A DNA stretch of 64,000 bases, from the NCBI RefSeq assembly GCF_018812025.1, contig NC_063049.1:40165503-40229502 (forward strand). Direction: 5' to 3'. This DNA is from Megalobrama amblycephala (lineage: Eukaryota > Chordata > Actinopteri > Cypriniformes > Xenocyprididae). Under the pieces are notes generated by a model that had not been told where the DNA came from, ran no database searches, and saw nothing but the letters and a program-made list of their open reading frames with translations. Position 1 is the first letter of the stretch. Each line of letters starts with the position of its first letter. The position numbers and the translations under genes are program-made. This document shows, piece by piece, positions 1 through 8,805 of this stretch.

Positions 1-117
1 ACCTGCTATCACTCACCTGCACTCTGTCTGCCATTCCTGGTTGCTCAATAAACTTAACTATTAATTAACTTAATTAACTATTCCATCTGTGTCTCTGTCC
101 CCTTCTGTACTGTAACA
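1..117 (+). repeat. Right end of a solo LTR, cut by the window edge
   Basis: This stretch has a polyadenylation-like caataaac, then a gtctctgtccccttctgt block and a terminal tgtaaca. The same 3' end closes the complete solo LTR at 14870-15320, so it is read as the end of a second copy of that LTR family. The left end lies outside the window, so the target-site duplication cannot be checked. Confidence 0.6.
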
Positions 118-133
118 ACAGTACATTTGTCCA

Positions 134-183
<50 letters not shown>

Positions 184-352
184 TTTAATCCATCTGATCT
201 TAATGGTTAATCAATTAATAATTTGGAACATCTACATTTAACATTTCCACAGATATTTATTTTCAATAGAACTGCTTTGCAACTTCTGAAACTGAAAAAA
301 AGAATTCTTGAAGGTATTTGAGAATTCATCACAAATTCTAGCTTCACTTATT
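118..352. repeat. Fragment of the local segmental duplication with a TTA microsatellite
   Basis: Positions about 184-340 match 18130-18265 in the same orientation: both carry a tgatcttaa block, then ggaacatctaca, then aactgctttgcaa and ctgaaactgaaaaa. A TTA triplet array fills about 136-183. The match suggests the window opens in another, older copy of the unit that carries the legumain-like genes. No coding sequence is seen. Confidence 0.5.
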
Positions 353-945
353 TGTTTCAGTATGGTTTAACAGATTACTCAAATTAGGGTGATGCAAAAA
401 GGAGTACACCCCACAACAAAAACTACTACATCTAGTACTTTGTATGGCCTCCTTGATTTTTAATGACAGCACCAAGTTTTCTAGGCATGGAATGAACAAG
501 TTGGCGACATTTTGCAACATCTATCTTTTTCTATTCTTAAAGAAGGACCTCTAGAGACTGGATGCTGGATGGAGAGTGATGCTCAACTTGTCTCTTCAGA
601 ATTCCCCATAGGTGTCTGGAGCCACTGAATTACTTTCTCCCTGTTCTTCTTCAGAAATCCAACAGTGGCCTTAGATGTGTTTAGGATCATTGTCATGTTG
701 GAAAAGTGCATGATGACCAAAGGCATGGAGTGATGGTAGCATCTTCTCTTTCTGTAAAGATCAGTACATCTGTGAATTCATGATGCCATCAATGAAATGG
801 TCCCCGACACCAGCAGCACTCATGTAGCCCCACATAAGGACACTGACACCACCATGTTTCACTGTAGGCACCATGCATTTTTCTTCGTATTCCTCACCTT
901 TGCGATGCCATACAGTTTTTAAGCCATCAGTTCAAAAAACATTTA

Positions 946-2549
946 CAGTGGGTACGGAAAGTAGTCAGACCCCCTTAAATTTTTCACTCTTTGTTATATT
1001 GCAGCCATTTGCTAAAATCATTTAAGTTCATTTTTCCTCATTAATGTACACACAGCACCCCATATTGACAGAAAAACACAGAATTGTTGACATTTTTGCA
1101 GATTTATTAAAAAAGAAAAACTGAAATATCACATGGTCCTAAGTATTCAGACCCTTTGCTCAGTATTTAGTAGAAGCACCCTTTTGATCTAATACAGCCA
1201 TGAGTCTTTTTGGGAAAGATGCAACAAGTTTTTCACACCTGGATTTGGGGATCCTCTGCCTTTCCTCCTTGCAGATCCTCTCCAGTTCTGTCAGGTTGGA
1301 TGGTAAACGTTGGTGGACAGCCATTTTTAGGTCTCTCCAGAGATGCTCAATTGGGTTTAAGTCAGGGCTCTGGCTGGGCCATTCAAGAACAGTCACAAAG
1401 TTGTTGTAAAGCCACTCCTTCGTTATTTTAGCTGTGTGCTTAGGGTCATTGTCTTGTTGGAAGGTAAACCTTCAGCCCAGTCTGAGGTCCTGAGCACTCT
1501 GGAGAAGGTTTTCGTCCAGGATATCCCTGTACTTGGCCGCATTCATCTTTCCCTCGATTGCAACCAGTTGTCCTGTCCCTGCAGCTGAAAAACACCCCCA
1601 CAGCATGATGCTGCCACCACCATGCTTCACTGTTGGGACTGTATTGGACAGGTGATGAGCAGTGCCTGGTTTTCTCCACACATACCGCTTAGAATTAAGG
1701 CCAAAAAGTTCTATCTTGGTCTCATCAGACCAGAGAATCTTATTTCTCACCATCTTAGCAAACTCCATGCAGGCTTTCATGTGTCTTGCACTGAGGAGAG
1801 GCTTCCGTCGGGCCACTCTGCCATAAAGCCCCGACTGGTGGAGGGCTGCAGTGATGGTTGACTTTCTACAACTTTCTCCCATCTCCCGACTGCATCTCTG
1901 GAGCTCAGCCACAGTGATCTTTGGGTTCTTCTTTACCTCTCTCACCAAGGCTCTTCTCCCCCGATAGCTCAGTTTGGCTGGACGGCCAGCTCTAGGAAGG
2001 GTTCTGGTCATCCCAAACGTCTTCCATTTAAGGATTATGGAGGCCACTGTGCTCTTAGGAACCTTAAGTGCAGCAGAATTTTTTTGTAACCTTCTGTCCA
2101 CAATTCTGTCTCTGAGCTTTTCAGGCAGTTCCTTTGACCTCATGATTCTCATTTGCTCTGACATGCACTGTGAGCTGTAAGGTCTTATATAGACAGGTGT
2201 GTTGGTTTCCTAATCAAGTCCAATCAGTATAATCAAACACAGCTGGACTCAAATGAAAGTGTAGAACCATCTCAAGGATGATCAGAAGAAATGGACAGCA
2301 CCTGAGTTAAATATATGAGTGTCACAGCAAAGGGTCTGAATACTTAGGACCATGTGATATTTCAGTCTTTCTTTTTTAATAAATCTGCAAAATGTCAACA
2401 ATTCTGTGTTTTTCTTTCAATATGGGGTGCTGTGTGTACATTAATGAGGAAAATTAAACCTCATTGTACTTAAATGATTTTAGCAAATGGCTGCAATATA
2501 ACAAAGAGTGAAAAATTTAAGGGGGTCTGAATACTTTCCGTACCCACTG
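946..2549 (-). mobile_element. Nested Tc1-like transposon, 1604 bp, with TA target duplication
   Basis: The element begins cagtgggtacggaaagta and ends with the complement, tactttccgtacccactg, flanked on both sides by TA (944-945 and 2550-2551). The terminal repeats are over 200 bp and still closely similar: both hold the gcagatttattaaa and cccatattgacag (or close variant) blocks in opposite orientation. It sits in the transposase gene of an older Tc1-like element. Long similar ends and a nearly open transposase mark it as the younger of the two. Confidence 0.9.
1160..2164 (-). pseudogene. Tc1-family transposase with a single in-frame stop
   Basis: One minus-strand frame runs from ATG at 2162-2164 to a stop at 1160-1162, about 335 codons, close to the 340 usual for Tc1 transposases. 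The N-terminal part has the paired-like helix-turn-helix (SAALKVPKSTVASI) and an RPAKL basic linker. The DDE domain shows ILWSDETKIELFG (first Asp), [10 protein letters not shown] (second Asp) and [11 protein letters not shown] (Glu). The frame is interrupted once, by TGA at 1472-1474 between DLRLG and RFTFQQ, probably a CGA to TGA change. The region around RIVDRRLQKN looks a few codons shorter than typical relatives. The protein would cut and paste the element at TA sites; as read it is truncated before the second Asp and should be inactive. Confidence 0.85.
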
Positions 2550-3606
2550 TATCTTGGTCTCATCACTCCAGAGTATAGAGTCCCAGTAGTCTTCATCTTT
2601 GTCAGCATGGGCCCTGGCAAACTCTAGATGGGCTTTTTTGTGCCTGGGCTTTAGGAGAGGCTTCTTTCATGGACCGCACCCATGCATGACATTCTTCTGC
2701 AGTGTACGCCGTATTGTGTCATGGGAAATAGTCATCCCAGTTTGGCTTTTTACTTCTTTAGATAACTGCAGTGAACTTGCATGCCGATTTTCTTCAACCC
2801 TTCTCATCAGAAGACGCTCCTGTCGAGGTGTTAACTTCCGTGGATGAGCTAAACGTCTCTGTGAGATGGTTGCAGTTCCATCTTTTTAAAATTTTTGTAC
2901 CACTTTTGCTACAGTATTCTGACTGATAAGTAAAGCTTTGCTGATTTTCTTGTAGCCTTCACCTTTCTGGTGTAAAGAAATTATTTTCTTTCTCTGGTCT
3001 TGTGACATTTCTCTTCCACGTGGTGCCATTGCTGACAGCATGAAATGGGAAGGGGTTTTAACACCCTTTTATAGTCAACTGTCTGCTGGACACCTGTGTA
3101 ATGAATAATTAGACTCACCTGTGGTTGAATTCTTGTTAAATTAGACATTTGTAGTCTGAAATTTAGCTTTGCTCCAGAGACTTTCAGTGGGGTGTACTCA
3201 TTTTTGCATCACTCTAATTTGAGTAAAACTGAAAATTTCGTTCTCTAAGTTATATTATTAACCTTACTTTTATGTTATAAGGTGAACAGATGTTATATAA
3301 AACTTAGTCTTGTCAACATTTTGGAAATTGTTTTTGTGTTCATTGAGATATTGTGTAAAATGGTGCTTTCAAAAGGGGCGTACTCATTTACGCTGAACAC
3401 TGTAATTGTGTGTGCAATGCAAGGGTCATGCACACTTTTGTACTGGAGTGTTGTGGATTTATCGGGGTTGTTTTTTATTATTATTGAAAAATGTCAAAAG
3501 AAAGTCATATTCTTCTATTGTAGCAAAAGTTATTTTTTGTGATTGTACTTTTCATTATTTTTAGGGCATTTGTACAGGAAAACTCATTGTGAAATACACA
3601 AACATC

Positions 3607-4115
3607 GGGCCAGATTTACTAAAGAGACACAGTGCAAGATTAGCGCAGAAAAGGCATGGACTGAGTTGTTTTTGCGGCTGATTTTTATTGCATATGCATT
3701 TGTAGGAGTTTCCCTTTCAGACGCAAAATTTATGGGAGAAGAGTATCTAAAATAAGGTGAATTGCAGGAGACAACGCAGAGAACAGAGAGTGCATGGTAG
3801 AAGGGAGAAAACATTTTCCACTCGTATTAATTTCTTTAGAATGCCAGAGGAAGACGTTATCCGTATATGACATGTAACAAGTTGCGCCTGTGTCGACCCT
3901 GCACCTGATGAGCATCAGCTCTGCTTATTTGCAACCCAACGCTAATTTGGAATGCTCTTGGTATATTGCGTTGGTCATTATGTAAATGATTTTACTGCGT
4001 CTGTGTTCTTTAATTTGCACATCAGCAGTAGATCATGCGCAAAAGTTGCCACTCCCATCGGCGCATTTGTGGAATTGCGCTCTCACGCTAATTCACCGTT
4101 TAGTAAATCTGGCCC
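3607..4115. mobile_element. Non-autonomous DNA transposon (MITE), about 509 bp
   Basis: The ends are perfect inverted repeats: gggccagatttactaaa at the left and tttagtaaatctggccc at the right. Short open frames inside it have no recognisable protein. I do not assign a superfamily because no clear target duplication is visible. Between 3403 and 3606 I see nothing recognisable. Confidence 0.7.
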
Positions 4116-4136
4116 TTAGGCTTCACTTTCAGATAT

Positions 4137-4400
4137 TTTGATTTGTGTACATAAAATTTCCCCAGAATAAGTATGTCATCTTCGTTGCTGTTCATAATTT
4201 ATGGACCATGTGAGAGAAGACTCCAAGAAGAGGAACCTTTGGGTAAAGCCACTTATGAATATGAAGCAATAAAGCATCTACAAATCATACAATGGAAAAA
4301 TGTATGATCAGTAGTTTCAGTGTTATCACAAAATACACAATTACTAGATTCAATTCCAAATCTTTGTTGTACAAATTCACTTATTCATTTCATTAAGTTT
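4137..4400 (-). repeat. 3' coding end of a Tx1/L1-type LINE (remnant)
   Basis: On the minus strand the segment encodes FGIESSNCVFC, then DNTETTDH and FFHC, the Cys-Cys-His-Cys arrangement found after the reverse transcriptase domain in such LINEs. Stops follow. A second copy lies at 14460-14660. Downstream, 4400-4676 is AT-rich with nothing I recognise. Confidence 0.5.
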
Positions 4401-4676
4401 CATGAGGTTTCATTTAAAATTATTAGTTGTATTTGTCCAGTAAATCAGGTCATAAAAAGATTTAAGAAAGATATTTATTTGTAATTTGAATGACGAGACT
4501 ATTTGTCACTTTTTTTTTATTGTATTTGAACTAAATTGTTCTGGTGTGATCTCTGGAACTGACATTACTCTGGAGGACAAAAATATTTAATTTTTTTACA
4601 ATAAGCCTTTAAAAAAGAAAATTTGTTTTGTTCTTAATTTGTATATTATTTTAGGGAAATATCAAATTCATAAATG

Positions 4677-4898
4677 CACTGTAAAAAAATATTTTCATGA
4701 TTCTTGATGTCTTCATGATTTCTTTTGTTAAATCAACTCAATTTATGTAGTTTAGATAACATAATATTTAGAGTTCTTGTTTATTAAACCAATTGCCTTC
4801 ATTGTATTAACTTATTAAACTTTTTAATTTCAATGAACTCAATTTAAGGCAACCAGGTAACTTACTTTAAGTTAAACCAACAATTATTTTTTACAGTG
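4677..4898. mobile_element. Short MITE with cactgtaaaaaa ends
   Basis: It begins cactgtaaaaaaat and ends attttttacagtg, an inverted pair of about 13 bp. The interior is AT-rich and without coding potential. Confidence 0.55.
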
Positions 4899-4961
4899 TA
4901 GAACATTTAAACAAACAACAGGAGTGAAATTTACACTGCACTTTAACAAATATGATATATT

Positions 4962-5408
4962 TCATTTTAAGTATCTTGCTAAAACACCTTTTCTGTCCTT
5001 GTCTGCCTCACATGGATCAAAAGTCAGCTGCAGCTCTTCCTTCAGTGCTGTATTTGAGGCTTCTGAGGACAGTTGTGTCTGCTGATTTGTCAAAGAGGAA
5101 TATGTTAACAACTCAAGCACACTAGCAAGGCTAACATTAATTAATAAACCTTTAATATTTAACTAGCTAACTTCTTATAAATGTATGTATCAGTTGCTAA
5201 GTTCCAGTTAGCAGTTTACCAAAATAGCAAAGATAGCTAGACTAATTTTACAACATAAACACACTCAAAAATCTAAATCAACAACACTTAATCTTATGTT
5301 TTGGTAAATACTCTATTTAAAATGGTTCTATGAATTTACACTTACCTTCATCTGATACCCATAGAGTTCTGAAGAGCATTTTTGAAGCGAAAATGAGGCC
5401 GCTGCCAT
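4962..5408 (-). CDS. Candidate two-exon small gene, product unrecognised
   Basis: A minus-strand exon starts at ATG 5406-5408 and encodes MAAASFSLQKCSSELYGYQ plus Met-Lys, ending at 5346 before a good donor (GTAAGTGT). A second exon from 5081 follows an acceptor (acaaatcag) in the same phase and encodes QTQLSSEASNTALKEELQ, a short acidic and basic stretch, and VLARYLK before TGA at 4962-4964. The total is 60 residues. A CpG-rich segment lies just upstream (5410-5470), as for a promoter. I recognise no domain. It could be the 5' end of a dispersed repeat-borne gene truncated at exon 2. Splice signals and phase agree, but expression is unproven. Confidence 0.3.
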
Positions 5409-6239
5409 CTTAGCAGCGCGTCACCGCTCGTCACTCCCGGATAACTGAAAATGGGCAAAGAGGCGGGACGTAGTTGGAGCCCATGATGTGACTGGTTGCT
5501 GAAACCATGCCGCCTAGCTCAATGGACCATGGCAAAGGAGCTATCTATCTATCTTAGTACTATCTAAAATATTAATAAAGATAAAGATAAGTAATATCAT
5601 TAGAAAATTTTACTGGAAAGGTTTACTGTCAATCTACAGTTTTTTTTAAGATATAGATGCTCCAACACCAGTAATTAATTTGTGTGGGGTGTGCAAATAA
5701 CAACACGAAAAATCAAACTTCATACCTTTATAATGAAATAGAGATCGCGAGATGAATCCAATCCGTGGCACTTGTGTAAAATGTCCATAAAAATGAGTGT
5801 CCATTGCAAAACAAAAACAGTACTTTTTTTCCACGAAAGCGTTAAATCCATGAAATATTGATATATTATCCATTGTGTGCATCACATTTCTTCGGAATTA
5901 TCAGCTCTCCATCATCGTTTTTCAAGAAATGATGCAATCTGAGCATCGTTTATTATGTAAAACTGTATACGTACCTATCTGTATATCCAAAGTATAATTT
6001 TTCAAAACAGTGCAGCAGTTTTAGTTATAATATCCAAGCAGTGCTGTCGAAGTTTTATATCCTCCTGCTATTGTCATTGTAGTAAATCTCACAAACAAAA
6101 CTTTTAGCCAATGCCAAGATGATCCAACAACGTGTGTTCTGTTTATCTTCCGCATGCGAGCACATGTACACAGACGTAAATCAACTAATAGACTCGACTA
6201 TTAATGCAACAAGCCATATTTTTTAATTGTATAATATAA
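5409..6239. other. Non-coding stretch, no recognised gene
   Basis: The first 120 bp are relatively GC- and CpG-rich (agcagcgcgtcaccgctcgt), next to the candidate small gene. The rest is AT-rich. A minus-strand frame at 5646-5885 ends its similarity at a possible donor (ataaaggtatga), so it might be an exon of a repeat-borne gene, but I cannot assign it. Confidence 0.4.
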
Positions 6240-6420
6240 TAATATAATATCATTTATTGACCTGCTCTGTATTTCTCTCATATAATATAATATTCCAGTC
6301 ACTCCTAAAGATTATGCTGCAGTTATGAATAAAAATACCTGAATGTCCTCTGCTCTCTAATGATACTTTGGACCAACCTAAAAAAATTACTGTAATTTGT
6401 TACAGCTAAATGTATTAGTT
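6240..6420. repeat. Duplicated segment shared with 16065-16220
   Basis: Both copies read gctctgtatttctctcatat, then an AT-rich block, atgatactttggaccaacct and cagctaaatgtattagttt in the same order and orientation. It is either a dispersed repeat or a remnant of a third copy of the local segmental duplication. The similarity stops where an LTR-like repeat begins at about 6425. Confidence 0.6.
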
Positions 6421-6424
6421 TATT

Positions 6425-6752
6425 ACAGGTAACACTCACAAGTTAGGGAACAAAGCACAGGTCAGAGGTAGGCGGCAGAGAATCGTAAACGGGTGGCAAA
6501 CAGGATTAGCAACAGGCAGACAGTCAGACAGAATAATAACGGAAATGTACACCGGGGCAATACAAGACTTCGCAATGAGATGATGTGAATGAGAGTCTTT
6601 TATAGTCCGGATAATGGGTTTCAGCTGTGTGTGATGATTGGTCCAAGGTACGGGCTGATGGGAAATGTAGTGTATGTGTGTGTTTCAATATTCGGGCGAG
6701 GGCTCCCTCCGATGGTCAGAGGAGGGAACCACGGAGTTCGTCTCTGTGACAG
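6425..6752 (-). repeat. LTR-like repeat, minus orientation
   Basis: Read on the minus strand it starts tgtcacagagacgaact, has a TATA-like ctataaaag and ends near a tgtaataaac polyadenylation-like signal. The tgtcacag start is shared with the solo LTR at 14870. No target-site duplication is evident and the far end may be truncated. It abuts a broken Tc1 element. Confidence 0.45.
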
Positions 6753-7653
6753 CTGATAACAACTTGGGTTGTCCTTGTCCTCTTTAGTCCGGATGACATG
6801 GCGTCCCAGTTTTCCAAAAAGAACTTCAAATTTTGATTCGTCTGACCACAGAACAGTTTTCCACTTTGCCACAGTCCATTTTAAATGAGCCTTGGCCCAG
6901 AGAAATTGCCTGCGCTTCTGGATCATGTTTAGATATGGATTCTTTTTTGACCTATAGAGTTTTAGCCGGCAACGGCGAATGGCACGGTGGATTGTGTTCA
7001 CCGACAATGTTTTCTGGAAGTATTCCTGAGCCCATGTTGTGATTTCCATTACAGTAGCATTCCTGTACGTGATGCAGTGCCGTCTAAGGGCCCGAAGATC
7101 ACGGGCATCCAGTATGGTTTTCCGGCCTTGACCCTTACGCACAGAGATTGTTCCAGATTCTCTGAATCTTTGGATGATATTATGCACTGTAGATGATGGT
7201 AACTTCAAACTCTTTGCAATTTTTCTCTGAGAAACTCCTTTCTGATATTGCTCCACTATTTTTCGCCACAGCATTGGGGGAATTGGTGATCCTCTGCCCA
7301 TCTTGACTTCTGAGAGACAATGCCACTCTGAGAGGCTCTTTTATACCCAATCATGTTGGCAATTGACCTAATAATAAGTTGTAAATTTGTCCTCCAGCTG
7401 TTCCTTATATGTACATTTAACTTTTCCGGCCTCTTATTGCTACCTGTCCCAACTTTTTTGGAATGAGTAGCTCTCATGAAATCCAAAATGAGCCAATATT
7501 TGGCATGACATTTCAAAATGTCTCACTTTCAACAAATTATGTTATCTATATTCTATTGTGAATAAAATGTAAGTTTATGAGATTTGTAAATTATTGCATT
7601 CCTTTTTTATTCACAATTTGTACAGTGTCCCAACTTTTTTGGAATCAGGTTTG
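6753..7653 (-). mobile_element. Truncated Tc1/mariner element with partial transposase
   Basis: The + strand right end reads cagtgtcccaactttttt and ggaatcaggtttg next to TA, a well-known Tc1/mariner terminus of fish. A minus-strand frame starts at ATG 7299-7301 (MGRGSPIPPMLWRKI) and contains a helix-turn-helix (SQRKIAKSLKLPSSTV), a GQGRKT linker and WSDESKFEVLFG with the first catalytic Asp. Transposase similarity ends just past NPSCYQ at about 6750, where the LTR-like repeat begins; the second Asp, the Glu and the left terminal repeat are absent. The element is dead. Confidence 0.8.
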
Positions 7654-7661
7654 TATATATT

Positions 7662-8141
7662 ATTATTCATTGATTATTAAAAAGCCTTTGATTCTGTGGA
7701 CCATGCATTCTTGATGGATACTCTTGGTTTTTTTGCTTTGGTAATAATTTTATCAGAGCAATTCGTACAATGTATAGCGATTTCAACACTTCTGTTAAGT
7801 TACCTTTTGGAACAACTCCCAGATGTAGTATTTCTAGAGGTGTAAAACAAGGAGACCCTGCAGCTCCTTCCTTATTTTTATTAGTTATGCAAGTGTTGTG
7901 TCTTCATTTTAAAAAGAACCCATTTCAGGGTATTTGTTTATTTGACAAAAAATTAAATGTTCACAACTTGCAGATGACACATTTTTGAGAAGACACAGAG
8001 AAACAGATGCAGCACTTAGGTGTTTAGATATGTTTTCGCCAGTCGCTGGCTTAATTATAAATATTAATACATTTGAATTGTTCCCTTTGAAAGACATGCC
8101 TGATGTTGTGGTGGAATTGTGTGGCATACCAGTCAAAAACC

Positions 8142-8173
<32 letters not shown>

Positions 8174-8610
8174 GAAAAATTGGAGATTTGCTGAAGCGTT
8201 GTCAAGATTAGCTTATACAGCAATGGTTTCAGATGCTCCAAAGTCAATTATTATGAAGGTTAATAAGAAAACTAATTTTATTTGAAAGAATAGGTCACAT
8301 TACTTAAATAGAGGTATATTAGATAATTTATTTAATCAAGATGGTTTAAATGCTATTGACTTTGAAGTTTCTAATACTGTATTTAAAATTAAAATGGATT
8401 CAGAATTGTATCAAATTGAATAACAAATTGTGGTATTATATCTCAAATTTAGTTTTTAACCAAACTGGCAGTATTAAGTTTCTCCTCAGTTGTAACTTTG
8501 AAATTAATAAAATCCCCATTAAGCTGTCAAAGTTTCATAGACAAGCTCTGTTATCTTGGTTGCTTCTCCACCACAGATGTTTGATATGGAATAATAAATA
8601 TATTAAATAT
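7662..8610 (+). pseudogene. Tx1/L1-type LINE reverse transcriptase fossil
   Basis: Shifting + strand frames encode KKAFDSVDHAFL, the GVKQGDPAAPSLFLL block of the reverse transcriptase fingers-palm, and LADDTFL with the catalytic Asp pair near 7970-7985. Thumb and connection-like pieces continue to about 8600 (NRGILDNLFNQDGLNAIDF, HRQALLSWLLLHHR). Several frameshifts, an in-frame poly(A) run near 8141 and missing 5' parts make it a pseudogene. The open frames at 7770-7988 and 8350-8625 are pieces of it. Confidence 0.75.
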
Positions 8611-8628
8611 ATGGTAACACTTTAGTAT

Positions 8629-8795
8629 ATAGGGAACACATAGAAACTATTAACTACAATTTTTCCCTTAATAAACGCCAAATTTACTGCTTATTAATAG
8701 TTAGTAAGGTAGTTGTTAAGTTAAGGTTTTGGGCAGGATTAAGGGATATAGAATAAGGTCATGCAGAATAAGGCATTAATATGTGCTTTAAAAAA
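8629..8795. repeat. Half of a ggtaacact-ended MITE
   Basis: It begins ggtaacactttagta and shares the blocks ttaatagttagtaaggtag and ttgttaag with the complement of 15770-15892, so it is one arm of the same MITE family. It ends in poly(A) just before the minisatellite. Confidence 0.55.
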
Positions 8796-8805
8796 AAAAA
8801 AAAAG

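Larger units (their letters stand above)
440..3029 (-). pseudogene. Tc1-family transposase remnant of the outer element
   Basis: Read on the minus strand from an ATG at 3027-3029, the frame starts [15 protein letters not shown] and carries a helix-turn-helix region, then two in-frame stops, and reaches LWSDETKI, the block with the first catalytic Asp of the DDE domain. There the 1.6-kb inner element is inserted. On its far side (below 945) the frame resumes with PTVKHGG, LMWGYMSAAG and QHDNDPKH, the last containing the second catalytic Asp, with further stops. The gene is dead by stops, frameshifts and insertion. Confidence 0.75.
371..3402 (-). mobile_element. Decayed Tc1-like transposon, host of a nested Tc1 element
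   Basis: The inverted ends read ttactcaaattagggtgatg on the left (near 375) and the complement of catcactctaatttgagtaa on the right (near 3208-3226). The right terminal repeat continues to about 3402, ending gaacactg next to TA; the matching outer part of the left repeat is missing, so the left end is truncated. The transposase lies on the minus strand. The element is split by a second Tc1-like transposon at 946-2549. Confidence 0.8.

Noticed and set aside
1200..1861. Plus-strand frames across the inner Tc1 element
   Set aside because: They are antisense shadows of the minus-strand transposase.
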